A DNA stretch of 27,190 nt, from contig URTA01000035.1 in the NCBI GenBank assembly GCA_900550645.1, positions 1-27,190 on the forward strand, written 5' to 3'. Positions 16,851-25,075 of this stretch are shown here, piece after piece. The stretch's first letter is position 1. Each line of letters begins with the position of its first letter. Made by a program: the position numbers and the translations under genes. The notes beneath the pieces were generated by a model. That model made no database searches, had not been told where the DNA came from, and saw nothing but the letters and a program-made list of their open reading frames with translations. This stretch comes from an uncultured Porphyromonadaceae bacterium. GTDB taxonomy: Bacteria > Bacteroidota > Bacteroidia > Bacteroidales > Muribaculaceae.

Positions 16851-18400
16851 TGATGGAAACTGACAACAACATCACTGACCCCGCCCTGCAGTTGCCAAAA
16901 GAGGAGACTGCGGCTGCAGAGGTGTCGGAAGTCGTTGAGGCTGAAGTGACATTGGCATACGACGAGGATGCTGGCGCCGACCCTGACGATGCCTCTGACA
17001 TCGCTGACGACACTGACACCGCCCCGCTCAAGCCTGTCGATGATGAGGAGGTCAAGGAGGGTATCGAAAACGAGACCCCGGAGAGCAGCTGGCACGGCCG
17101 CGACCTGAAGAGCATACGCGAACCGCGATACACGCTCTCTGCCACCAACTGGCTCGGCGACATAACCTCCGTCGCTGACTGTGAGCTGGTAAAGGTGCAG
17201 TTCAAGAATACACGCTGCGGATATTACCGCAACGTTGACAAGCTCGACCTCAAGATCGGCGACATGGTGGCTGTCGAGGCGTCGCCGGGGCATGACATCG
17301 GCGAGGTGGCCATGGTCGGCCCGCTCGTGCCGCTGCAGGTGCGCAAGGCCAGCCTGAAGCGCGAGTCTGAAATCAAGCGGATTTTCCGCAAGGCTCGCCA
17401 GTCTGATCTCGAGAAGTTTGAGGAGGCGAAATCTCGCGAACTCGACACCATGATACGCTCGCGCCGCATCGCTGCCGACCTCGGCCTCGACATGAAAATC
17501 GGCGACGTGGAGTATCAGGGCGACTGCGGCAAGGCCATATTCTATTACATTGCTGACGAGCGTGTTGATTTCCGCAAGCTGATACGCCTGCTTGCCGATG
17601 CCTTCAAGGTACGCATCGAGATGAAGCAGATCGGTGCGCGTCAGGAGGCGGGACGCATCGGCGGCATCGGACCGTGCGGCCGTCCGCTGTGCTGCGCCAG
17701 CTGGATGACGCATTTCGTTTCCGTAGGCACCTCGATGGCCCGTATGCAGGACCTCTCGATGAACCCGCAGAAACTTGCCGGCCAGTGCGCCAAGCTGAAA
17801 TGCTGCCTCAATTTCGAGGCTGCTGCCTACGCCGAGTCGCAGAACAAGCTGCCGCACAAGGATGAGGCCCTCCAGACCAAGGATGCCGACTACTTCCTGT
17901 TCAAGACGGACATCCTGAAGCGCGAGATTACATATTCTACCGACAAGTCTGTGCCGTCCAACCTCGTCACCATTTCCGCACGCCGCGCCCATGAGATTAT
18001 TGCCCTCAACAAGCAGGGTATCAAGGTCGATGCGCTGCTCGAGAAATCAGACGACGACGCTGACCGCATTCCCGAGTTCGTTGACCTCTCAGAGCAGGAC
18101 AGCCTGACCCGCTTTGACAAGTCGCGCCGGCGCAAGCGCGGAGGCAAGGGAAAAGGCGGCCAGCAACAGCAGCCGCGCAAGGAAAAGGGCGAGAAAAACG
18201 ACAGGCAGCCGGGCAAGGGAGACTCCCCGCGCCGTGGCGACCAGCCCAAGAACAAGAATGGCGAGGGCGGCAAGAATGACCGCCAGCGTCCGCCGCGCAA
18301 GAAACAGCCGCGCGGACAGCAACGCCAGGACAACCAGCAGAAAGCCCGTGAGAACAAGGAGAGCAAAGGAGGCAACAAGGATAACCGCGAGGGCAAGTGA
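16850..18400 (+). CDS. ricT: PSP1-domain iron-sulfur protein RicT (YaaT) with long tails
   Basis: A 516-residue protein. The PSP1 core (about 95-355) has GGIGPCGRPLCC, with Cys276, Cys281 and Cys282, and QCAKLKCCLNF, with Cys313, Cys318 and Cys319. Cysteines of this kind are associated with [4Fe-4S] cluster binding in the Bacillus RicT/RicA/RicF complex, which modulates RNase Y. The N-terminal 75 residues are acidic and disordered-looking. The last 95 or so residues are Lys, Arg, Gln and Gly-rich (RRRKRGGKGKGGQQQQ), likely an RNA-binding or ribosome-associated tail. Bacillus YaaT is much shorter because it lacks both extensions. The ATG at 16850 overlaps the rny stop; GTG 16847 and ATG 16853 are alternatives. 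RicA and RicF homologues are not in this window. Confidence 0.9.
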   Translation: MMETDNNITDPALQLPKEETAAAEVSEVVEAEVTLAYDEDAGADPDDASDIADDTDTAPLKPVDDEEVKEGIENETPESSWHGRDLKSIREPRYTLSATNWLGDITSVADCELVKVQFKNTRCGYYRNVDKLDLKIGDMVAVEASPGHDIGEVAMVGPLVPLQVRKASLKRESEIKRIFRKARQSDLEKFEEAKSRELDTMIRSRRIAADLGLDMKIGDVEYQGDCGKAIFYYIADERVDFRKLIRLLADAFKVRIEMKQIGARQEAGRIGGIGPCGRPLCCASWMTHFVSVGTSMARMQDLSMNPQKLAGQCAKLKCCLNFEAAAYAESQNKLPHKDEALQTKDADYFLFKTDILKREITYSTDKSVPSNLVTISARRAHEIIALNKQGIKVDALLEKSDDDADRIPEFVDLSEQDSLTRFDKSRRRKRGGKGKGGQQQQPRKEKGEKNDRQPGKGDSPRRGDQPKNKNGEGGKNDRQRPPRKKQPRGQQRQDNQQKARENKESKGGNKDNREGK

Positions 18401-18422
18401 CCTGTTAGCTTGTTTCGTGGCT

Positions 18423-18860
18423 ATGACTGCTGTGGCAGCGTGCTGTACGGCATGTTTGCAGCAGACACCCGCTTTTTCCCAGTTCTATGACATCCCGGCT
18501 GACGGCTGGAACACGCTTGACGGCAAGGACTTCGTGCCGCAGCCGAAAGATTCTGTCATGCCCGGCCGGTATGACATGGTGATTGTGGTACGCCACAACG
18601 ACCTGTTCCCCTACACGCGGCTGTGGCTGGAAATGGAGCAGGCTGACAAACGTGGTGTGTTTGCCACCGACACCGTCTCCGTGGCTGTCGCCGGCGCGGC
18701 AGGGACATTTCTCGGTGTAGGGCGGTACGGCCTTTACGAGGTGGCAGACACTATTCCGGTGACCGTCACCGACCAGTGGCAGGTCTCCTTGCACCATATT
18801 ATGAAGTCCCCCGACGTGCAAGGCATCAATAACCTCGGCGTCGTATTGTTGAACCGATAA
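18423..18860 (+). CDS. gldH: GldH-family lipoprotein
   Basis: A 145-residue protein from ATG 18423. The body matches the GldH pattern: QFYDIPADGW, then a strand-rich domain with RHNDLFPYTRLWLEME, and the end VQGINNLGVVLLNR. GldH is a lipoprotein needed for gliding and type IX secretion in Flavobacterium; in gut Bacteroidales its role is unclear. The start is uncertain: the frame has no ATG with a normal positively charged signal sequence. Possible starts are GTG 18417 or a non-standard CTG 18402 (giving LLACFVAMTAVAACCTACLQQ). The hydrophobic stretch with Cys at AVAAC or CTAC is the likely lipobox. It follows ricT by 22 bases and precedes the M24 peptidase by 14. Confidence 0.72.
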   Translation: MTAVAACCTACLQQTPAFSQFYDIPADGWNTLDGKDFVPQPKDSVMPGRYDMVIVVRHNDLFPYTRLWLEMEQADKRGVFATDTVSVAVAGAAGTFLGVGRYGLYEVADTIPVTVTDQWQVSLHHIMKSPDVQGINNLGVVLLNR

Positions 18861-18874
18861 AACAGTTATTCCAA

Positions 18875-20083
18875 ATGGACGAAAAAAACATACAGTGCCG
18901 CGCAATGCAGTTCATACCCTGCGACCTGCGCGATGAAGTGAACCTGCATATAGACAAAGTGCGCAACCAGATGCTCCATGACGGCATCGAGGCGTGCCTC
19001 ATCGGGGCAAACCCCAACATCTGCTACCTCACACTCCGCTTCTTCCGTGGATATATTTGGGTGCCGGTGCAGGGCGACCCTGTGTGGTTCACCATCTGCC
19101 CCGAACATTTGCAGGGCGACATGGTGCGCGTAATCCGCAAGGTGGAGCAGATACCCGCCATTCTTGCTGAACTCGGCGCAGCCATGCCTGAAAAACTCGG
19201 TGTGGAGTACGGCGAGTTGCCGTATTCCGAAGTCACGCGCATCAAGAAGGCTTTCGGCGGCATCGAGACCGTGGACTGCACGCTGACGCTGCGCCATGCC
19301 CGAATGGTCAAGACCGACTGGGAGCAGAAGCAGATGCGGGTGGACGGTGCGTTGCAGGCTTCAGTATATGCCAAAGTACCTGACCTCTACCGCGAGGGTA
19401 TGACAGATGTGGAGCTGCAGATAGCCATTGAGGGCGAGCTGCGCAAAAAAGGGTGTCTGGGCTATCCGCGAGTGAGCGGCCGCCTTATGCAGATCAACCT
19501 CGGCTCGGTCATCAGCGGTGAAAATGCCGACTGCCCGTCGCCCTACGACTTTTCAATGGGCGGAGCAGGTGTTGACCCGACGCTCCCCGTTGGCGCTGAC
19601 GGTAAGGAAATCATGCTCGGCACGGCAGTGATGGTTGACATGAACGGTGCGTTCAACGCCTACCAGTCTGACATGACCCGCACCTGGCGTGTCGGAGACC
19701 TCCCTGAAGTCGCAATGCGTGCGCACCGTTGCTCATGCGACATTCTGCATGAACTTGAAAAGTGCAAGCCCGGGACGCCAATCTCAGATATGTACCGCAA
19801 GGCTGTCGAGATGGCTCGCGAGCGCGGATTGGAAGAGTACTTCATGGGACACAACCGCCGTGTCGCTTTCATCGGCCACGGAGTGGGCATCGAGCTCAAC
19901 GAGCTCCCTGTGGTCATGGAGCGTTCCCGTGACATGCTCCAGGAGGGCATGACGATCGCTCTCGAGCCGAAATTCGTCATTCCCCATGTAGGTGCTGTTG
20001 GCGTAGAGAACACGTACATCGCTACCCCTGACGGTCTGGAGTCTATCACCGTAGGCAGTGAGGAAATCGCCAACCTGATATGA
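18875..20083 (+). CDS. M24-family metallopeptidase (Xaa-Pro aminopeptidase-like)
   Basis: A 402-residue cytoplasmic protein with the two-domain layout of M24 peptidases. Residues about 15-150 are a creatinase-type N-terminal domain (IEACLIGANPNICYLTL). Residues about 155-400 are the pita-bread catalytic domain. The expected dinuclear metal ligands are all present: Asp255 (VMVDMNG), Asp266 (SDMTRTW), His335 (GHGVGIELNELP), Glu364 (ALEPKF) and Glu378 (VENTY). Aminopeptidase P members remove N-terminal residues before proline; the exact substrate cannot be told. No signal peptide. The stop overlaps the next gene's start (ATGA), so the two are co-translated. Confidence 0.92.
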   Translation: MDEKNIQCRAMQFIPCDLRDEVNLHIDKVRNQMLHDGIEACLIGANPNICYLTLRFFRGYIWVPVQGDPVWFTICPEHLQGDMVRVIRKVEQIPAILAELGAAMPEKLGVEYGELPYSEVTRIKKAFGGIETVDCTLTLRHARMVKTDWEQKQMRVDGALQASVYAKVPDLYREGMTDVELQIAIEGELRKKGCLGYPRVSGRLMQINLGSVISGENADCPSPYDFSMGGAGVDPTLPVGADGKEIMLGTAVMVDMNGAFNAYQSDMTRTWRVGDLPEVAMRAHRCSCDILHELEKCKPGTPISDMYRKAVEMARERGLEEYFMGHNRRVAFIGHGVGIELNELPVVMERSRDMLQEGMTIALEPKFVIPHVGAVGVENTYIATPDGLESITVGSEEIANLI

Positions 20084-21624
20084 CAATGAACCTCAGGGAA
20101 GACATAGACAGCGAAATATTCCACATCGTAGGCCAGGCAGCCGATGCCCTCGGTTGCCAAGCCTACGTCATCGGAGGCTATGTGCGCGACATTTTCCTCA
20201 AGCGGCATTCCTCCGACATCGATTTCGTTGCCGTCGGCAGCGGCATCGGACTGGCGCAGGAGGTGGCTGCAAGGCTCGGCAAAGGCGCGTACCTGTCGGT
20301 GTTTGCCACTTACGGCACGGCGCAGGTGAAATACCGTGGCTACGAACTCGAGTTTGTGGGTGCGCGTCGCGAATCGTACACACGCGACAGCCGCAACCCC
20401 ATAGTCGAGGACGGTACGCTCGCTGACGACCAGGCTCGCCGCGATTTCACCATCAACATCCTCGCCCTGTCGCTCAACGAAGGCAGCTTCGGCGAACTCA
20501 TCGACCCTTACAACGGCCTCATCGACCTCCACAACAAGCTGCTGCGTACGCCGTGCGATCCGGATGTCACCTTCTCCGACGATCCTCTGCGCATGATGCG
20601 GGCTATACGTTTCGCCACCCAGCTCAACTTCCGCATCGACCGCGACACCTTCGACGCGATATGCCGCAACCGCGAGCGCATATCCATAATCACCAAGGAA
20701 CGCATCAATACGGAACTGTCCAAAATACTCCGCAGCCCCAAACCCTCAATCGGTTTCAAGCTGCTTGACATGTCAGGGCTGCTCGAACTCATCTTCCCCG
20801 AGCTTGTCGCCCTCAAGGGGGTGGAGACCATTGACGGGCGGGGACACAAGGACAACTTCGCGCATACGCTTCAGGTGGTGGACAACGTGGCTGCCGTTTC
20901 CGATTTCGAGTGGCTGCGTTGGGCCGCGCTCATGCATGACATCGCCAAGCCCGTGACCAAACAGTATTCGCCCCAGACTGGCTGGACGTTCCGCAACCAC
21001 AATTTTATAGGGGAAAAGATGGTAGAGCGCATCTTCCGCAAGATGAAGCTCCCCATGAATGTCAAGATGAAATATGTGGCTAAGCTCGTCGGGCTGCACA
21101 TGCGTCCGCAGCAGATAGGGGAGGAGGGAGTGACCGATTCTGCCGTCCGCCGCATGATAGCCGATGCCGGCGACTCGGACGACTTGAACGACCTCATGAT
21201 ACTGGCAGAGGCCGACCTGACATCGAAAAACGCGGTAAAGGTGCGGCGAATACTCGACACTTTCGCCAAGGTGCGCCAGCGGCTCGACCAAATACGCCGC
21301 GAGGATGCCGAGCGCACAGCCCCGGCGGTGATAAACGGCAACGAGATAATGGACGTATTCGGCATCGGTCCAACGCCTTTGCTCGGTGAGGTCAAGGCAG
21401 CTGTCAATGCATACGCTCGCGAACAGCATCTCGACTATTCCCAGGCCTTCGACTATATGCTCTCCATTGCGCCCGGTTTCGGTCTTGCCCCGGTAGACGA
21501 CATTGCCGCGCTGCGCGAAAAGTTTGAGGCCCGCAACAGCGAGCGCGAGGAGCATCGCCGCCAGATGGAACTCAAGGAGGCTGCCGCTAAACAGCACCGC
21601 GACCGCGAACTCGGACGTATATGA
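20080..21624 (+). CDS. cca: CCA tRNA nucleotidyltransferase / poly(A) polymerase-family protein with HD domain
   Basis: A 514-residue class II nucleotidyltransferase. The head domain has GGYVRD (32-37) and the metal-binding DID pair (46-48). The nucleotide-selecting region includes EDGTLADDQARRDFTIN and the neck RMMRAIRFATQLNF. An HD phosphohydrolase domain follows, with His286-Asp287 in ALMHDIAKP. The C-terminus ends in a charged helix. It builds or repairs the 3' CCA of tRNAs. The family also contains A-adding and poly(A) polymerases, but the single copy in this operon suggests the full CCA enzyme. ATG 20080 overlaps the previous stop; Met3 (20086) is the alternative start. It is the last gene of the operon. 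Confidence 0.9.
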   Translation: MTMNLREDIDSEIFHIVGQAADALGCQAYVIGGYVRDIFLKRHSSDIDFVAVGSGIGLAQEVAARLGKGAYLSVFATYGTAQVKYRGYELEFVGARRESYTRDSRNPIVEDGTLADDQARRDFTINILALSLNEGSFGELIDPYNGLIDLHNKLLRTPCDPDVTFSDDPLRMMRAIRFATQLNFRIDRDTFDAICRNRERISIITKERINTELSKILRSPKPSIGFKLLDMSGLLELIFPELVALKGVETIDGRGHKDNFAHTLQVVDNVAAVSDFEWLRWAALMHDIAKPVTKQYSPQTGWTFRNHNFIGEKMVERIFRKMKLPMNVKMKYVAKLVGLHMRPQQIGEEGVTDSAVRRMIADAGDSDDLNDLMILAEADLTSKNAVKVRRILDTFAKVRQRLDQIRREDAERTAPAVINGNEIMDVFGIGPTPLLGEVKAAVNAYAREQHLDYSQAFDYMLSIAPGFGLAPVDDIAALREKFEARNSEREEHRRQMELKEAAAKQHRDRELGRI

Positions 21625-21646
21625 AATCGCGTCATCAAAAAAATAT

Positions 21647-21677
21647 TTTGCCATATCGCAGAATATTAGTACTTTTG
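21647..21677 (+). promoter_or_regulatory. Promoter of rplM-rpsI
   Basis: TTTG at 21647-21650, a 19-base spacer, then TACTTTTG at 21670-21677, a full consensus match. The leader to 21789 is about 105 bases and ends in an AT-rich run with AATT repeated at about 21761-21773. No known L13 leader motif is recognised. Confidence 0.82.
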
Positions 21678-21788
21678 CAAGCCGATTATATCCAAACGTC
21701 GTTCGACAGCGCGGCTGCGGAGTGCCTTTGGCCAGACATTTCGTGTGCTAACTGTCAATAAATTAATTAATTAAACCCATCGAAAGAA

Positions 21789-22268
21789 GTGGATACTTTA
21801 AGTTATAAGACACAATCAGTCACTCCTGACAAAATCACAAAGGAGTGGGTGCTGATAGACGCAACCGACATGGTACTCGGCCGTCTCTGCTCAGTAGTCG
21901 CCAAAATCCTCCGTGGCAAGTACAAACCCGAGTACACTCCCCACATGGACTGCGGTGACAACGTGATCATCATCAACGCAGACAAAGTGCGGATGACCGG
22001 CAACAAGTTCGAAAACCACGAATATCTCCGCTACACTGGCTATCCCGGTGGCCAGCGGGCATTCACACCCGCCGACCTCATGAAGAAGTCATACAAGGCT
22101 ACCATTCGCGCTGGCAAGCACCCTCTCTTCATCAAGGTGGTCAAAGGTATGCTTCCCAAGACTAAGCTCGGTGCAGCACAGCTCAAAAACCTCCACGTTT
22201 TCAACTCTGCTGAGCATCCTTTCGGTGACATGAATCCCAAAACTATCGACATCAATAAATTGAAATAA
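21789..22268 (+). CDS. rplM: Large-subunit ribosomal protein L13 (uL13)
   Basis: A 159-residue protein with the family segments EWVLIDATDMVLGRLCSVVA, PHMDCGDNVIIINADKVRM, YTGYPGGQRAFTPADLM and VKGMLPKTKLGAAQLKNLHV. It is an early-assembly 23S-binding protein of the 50S subunit. The start is GTG at 21789, because the conserved Bacteroidales N-terminus (M)DTLSYKT begins exactly there and no ATG is available. The C-terminus is slightly extended compared with E. coli, as in other Bacteroidetes. rpsI follows after three bases. Confidence 0.97.
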   Translation: MDTLSYKTQSVTPDKITKEWVLIDATDMVLGRLCSVVAKILRGKYKPEYTPHMDCGDNVIIINADKVRMTGNKFENHEYLRYTGYPGGQRAFTPADLMKKSYKATIRAGKHPLFIKVVKGMLPKTKLGAAQLKNLHVFNSAEHPFGDMNPKTIDINKLK

Positions 22269-22271
22269 TAG

Positions 22272-22658
22272 ATGGAAAAAATCAATGCAATTGGCCGCCG
22301 TAAGGCCGCTGTGGCTCGCGTTTACCTCTCCGAAGGTTCCGGAGTTATTACTATTAACAAACGCTCCCTCGATGATTACTTCCCCTCATCTATTCTTCAG
22401 TATGTGGTGAAACAGCCTCTGTTGACACTCGGTGTCGAGGACAAGTTTGACATCAAGGTCAACCTCGACGGCGGCGGCTACAAAGGCCAGGCCGAGGCTC
22501 TCCGTCTCGCTATCGCGCGTGCACTCGTTAAGGTCAATCCCGAGGACAAGGCTGCTCTCCGTGCAGAGGGCTTCATGACCCGCGACGCTCGCGTTGTAGA
22601 ACGCAAGAAACCGGGTCGTCCCAAGGCTCGCAAACGCTTCCAGTTCTCGAAACGTTGA
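22272..22658 (+). CDS. rpsI: Small-subunit ribosomal protein S9 (uS9)
   Basis: A 128-residue protein with NAIGRRKAAVARVYL at the N-terminus, GGGYKGQAEALRLAIARAL in the middle, and the C-terminal RKRFQFSKR. The final Lys-Arg reaches the ribosomal P-site tRNA in known structures. Length is normal. It is co-transcribed with rplM, three bases downstream. Confidence 0.97.
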   Translation: MEKINAIGRRKAAVARVYLSEGSGVITINKRSLDDYFPSSILQYVVKQPLLTLGVEDKFDIKVNLDGGGYKGQAEALRLAIARALVKVNPEDKAALRAEGFMTRDARVVERKKPGRPKARKRFQFSKR

Positions 22659-22960
22659 CAACCTCATTGTTCGCTGTTCTGCTGCTTCTTTCCCGGAAGC
22701 TGCGTGACGGCGGCATGACGACGATATTGGGCAGACGACTCGATGGGATGCCTCCTGTCGCAGCCGTCTTCCCCATGTAATTGAAATCCCCAATCCCTGT
22801 TCACTGCCGCTCTGCGGCAGCACTGTCGGGCAAGAACTTATCAGGCCGAAGCCGTGGCGGCCATATCCCACGGCATGAGTTTAGTATCTAAATTCTGGAG
22901 ATGGACACGTTCCCTACTTCGGAATTGTATCTCAACAGAACGTAAACACTTATAAATCAA
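22659..22960 (+). promoter_or_regulatory. Non-coding gap before rpsB with two hairpins, possible leader
   Basis: The 302 bases have no gene. A perfect hairpin CTGCCGC/GCGGCAG with loop TCT lies at 22804-22820. A second, GCCGTGG/CCACGGC with a 10-base loop, lies at 22851-22874. Neither is followed by a T tract, so they are not standard terminators. No full TAnnTTTG promoter is seen; TAAATTCT near 22889 is only a partial match. This may be a structured rpsB leader transcribed from rplM, but that is inference. Confidence 0.45.
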
Positions 22961-23797
22961 ATGGCAACACCCACATTTGAAGAACTTCTCGCTGCAGGTT
23001 GTCACTTCGGACACCTCAAAAGAAAATGGAATCCCGCTATGGCTCCCTACATCTTCATGGAGCGCAACGGCATCCACATCATCGACCTCTACAAGACAGC
23101 AGCCAAGATAGACGAGGCTGCCGCTGCCCTCAAGCAGATCGCCAAGAGCGGCAAGCGTGTACTCTTTGTCGCTACGAAGAAGCAGGCAAAGGAGGCTGTG
23201 GCTGAGAAGGCTGCTTCAATCAACATGCCTTACGTCATCGAGCGTTGGCCGGGCGGCATGCTCACAAACTTCCCCACTATCCGCAAGGCTGTCAAGAAAA
23301 TGACGTCTATCGACAAGATGGAGAAGGACGGTACTTTCGACAGACTCTCCAAGCGTGAGAGACTGCAGATTTCACGCCAGCGTGCAAAACTCGAGAAGAA
23401 CCTCGGCTCTATCGCCGACCTCAACCGCCTCCCCTCGGCTCTCTTCGTAGTCGATGTGCTGAAAGAGCATATCGCTGTGGCAGAGGCCAAGCGTCTCGGC
23501 ATACCCGTGTTCGGCATCGTCGATACCAACTCCAACCCCGAGGACATCGATTTCGTGATCCCGGCCAACGATGATGCATCGAAGAGCATCGAGGTAATCC
23601 TTGGCGCAGTCTGCTCCGCAATGGCAGAAGGACTCGAGGAACGCAAGGTCGAGAAACTCGACACTCCCGAGGACAAGGATGCTGCTGAAGCCCCCGTACC
23701 TGGCAAACGCCGTCGTGTACGCCGCAACGATGCTGAGCAGCACGCTCCCGCAGCTGAGGAAGCTCCCAAGGCTGAGGAGGCTCCCGCAGCTGAGTGA
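22961..23797 (+). CDS. rpsB: Small-subunit ribosomal protein S2 (uS2)
   Basis: A 278-residue protein. FEELLAAGCHFGHLKRKWNP opens it; GIHIIDLYKTA, VLFVATKKQAKEAV, ERWPGGMLTNF and LGIPVFGIVDTNSNP follow in family order. The last 50 or so residues form a basic then Ala/Glu/Pro-rich tail (GKRRRVRRND, AEEAPKAEEAPAAE) beyond the E. coli protein, as is common in Bacteroidetes. S2 binds S1 and the 16S 3' region of the 30S subunit. tsf follows after 57 bases. Confidence 0.97.
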   Translation: MATPTFEELLAAGCHFGHLKRKWNPAMAPYIFMERNGIHIIDLYKTAAKIDEAAAALKQIAKSGKRVLFVATKKQAKEAVAEKAASINMPYVIERWPGGMLTNFPTIRKAVKKMTSIDKMEKDGTFDRLSKRERLQISRQRAKLEKNLGSIADLNRLPSALFVVDVLKEHIAVAEAKRLGIPVFGIVDTNSNPEDIDFVIPANDDASKSIEVILGAVCSAMAEGLEERKVEKLDTPEDKDAAEAPVPGKRRRVRRNDAEQHAPAAEEAPKAEEAPAAE

Positions 23798-23854
23798 CAA
23801 AGTTCCCTCACTCCTTCTCTCCTCTAATTTTATAACCTCATAAACTGAATAACA

Positions 23855-24847
23855 ATGGCAGTAAATATAGAAGACATCAAAAAGCTCCGTCACATGACCG
23901 GCGCTGGCATGATGGACTGCAAGAACGCCCTCGCAGAAACTGGCGGCGACATCGATGCCGCTATCGAGATTATCAGAAAGAAAGGCCAGGCCGTGGCTGC
24001 TAAGCGCGAAGACCGCGAGGCTGCCGAGGGCTGCGTCCTCTCAGCTGTGAAACCCGGTTTCGCCGCTATTGTCGCTCTCAAGTGCGAAACTGACTTCGTG
24101 GCAAAGAACGAGTCTTTCCGTCAGCTCACGAAGGATATCCTCGATGTTGCTCTCGCCGCTTCTGCCAAGTCTCTCGACGAGGTGAAGGCTCTCAAAATCG
24201 GCGACCGCACTGTTGAGGAGAAAATTACCGACGAAATCGGCAAGACTGGCGAGAAGATGGAACTCGGCGCATACGAGTATGTTGAAGCTCCTTCCGTAGC
24301 CGGCTACGACCACCTCGGCAACAAGCTCGCTACTATCGTCGGCCTCAACATGGAGGGCGTAGACGAGTACACCGGCAAGGAAATCGCCATGCAGGTTGCA
24401 GCCATGAATCCCGTGGCAGTTGACCGCGACAGCGTGCCCCAGAGCATCAAGGACGGCGAGTACACTGTCGCTGTCGAGAAGACCAAGGCCGAGCAGGTGC
24501 ACAAGGCTGTCGAGGCTGCTATCCGCAAGGCTGGCATCAACCCCAACCTCGTTGACAGCGAAGACCACATAGAGTCCAACATGGCCAAGGGCTGGCTCAC
24601 TCAGGAAGAGGCTGACAAGGCTCGCGAAATCGCAAAGACGACCGCAGAGGCCAAGGCTGCAAACCTCCCCGAGCAGATGATCAACAACATCGCTCAGGGT
24701 CGCATGAACAAGTTCTTCAAGGAGAACTGCCTCATGGAACAGGAATACCACCGCGACGGCAAGATGACCGTAGGCCAGTATCTTGAGTCTGTCAAGAAAG
24801 GCCTCGCAGTCGCTGCATTCAAGCGCGTGAACCTCAACGAGGATTGA
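23855..24847 (+). CDS. tsf: Translation elongation factor Ts
   Basis: A 330-residue guanine-nucleotide exchange factor for EF-Tu. The N-terminal UBA-like part has IEDIKKLRHMTGAGMMDCKN and IEIIRKKGQAVAAKR. The core contains the EF-Tu-contacting TDFVAKNE at about 79-86. The ending MEQEYHRDGKMTVGQYL is typical. It is longer than E. coli EF-Ts (about 283 residues), as expected for Bacteroidetes. It is followed by a hairpin terminator. Confidence 0.97.
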   Translation: MAVNIEDIKKLRHMTGAGMMDCKNALAETGGDIDAAIEIIRKKGQAVAAKREDREAAEGCVLSAVKPGFAAIVALKCETDFVAKNESFRQLTKDILDVALAASAKSLDEVKALKIGDRTVEEKITDEIGKTGEKMELGAYEYVEAPSVAGYDHLGNKLATIVGLNMEGVDEYTGKEIAMQVAAMNPVAVDRDSVPQSIKDGEYTVAVEKTKAEQVHKAVEAAIRKAGINPNLVDSEDHIESNMAKGWLTQEEADKAREIAKTTAEAKAANLPEQMINNIAQGRMNKFFKENCLMEQEYHRDGKMTVGQYLESVKKGLAVAAFKRVNLNED

Positions 24848-24876
24848 TAACATCCTCCTGACATACACTCCCACGG

Positions 24877-24913
24877 CACGCATCTTCCCTCGCGGAAAGT
24901 GCGTGTCTTGTTT
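24877..24913 (+). terminator. Hairpin terminator after tsf
   Basis: CACGCA (24877-24882) pairs with TGCGTG (24900-24905), with an inner TTCC/GGAA stem (24885-24888/24894-24897), followed by TCTTGTTT. It overlaps the -33 element of the glmS promoter, so the two units are tightly packed. Confidence 0.75.
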
Positions 24914-24938
24914 ATCCCGAATTTTTTTTGTACTTTTG
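24908..24938 (+). promoter_or_regulatory. Promoter of glmS
   Basis: TTG at 24908-24910, a 20-base spacer, then TACTTTTG at 24931-24938, a full consensus match. Confidence 0.8.
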
Positions 24939-24944
24939 TCGATA

Positions 24945-25075
24945 AATAGTAATATCGGGCATTATGCCGCGTTACTTATCTGTCGGTCAGCGCGTCTGTC
25001 GTGGCATACGCCACGAGGTGCAAGCGCAAAGGCTGGCATTATTGCAACAACATAACACATCTATTGTAAGCAGGA
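24945..25075 (+). promoter_or_regulatory. glmS 5' leader with one strong hairpin
   Basis: The leader is about 130 bases. TCGTGGC (24999-25005) pairs with GCCACGA (25010-25016) around loop ATAC. The conserved core of the Firmicutes glmS ribozyme is not seen. A regulatory role is possible but unproven. Confidence 0.4.

Noticed and set aside
16838..17992. 384-codon minus-strand open frame
   Set aside because: It is antisense to ricT, whose family motifs are clear; the antisense product has no recognisable features.
18114..18422. N-terminal extension of gldH from 18114
   Set aside because: This part overlaps the ricT basic tail in another frame and gives an Arg/Ala/Thr-rich sequence with no signal peptide, so it is a shadow.
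24945..25075. glmS ribozyme
   Set aside because: The conserved catalytic core is not visible and the lineage is not one where it is usual.
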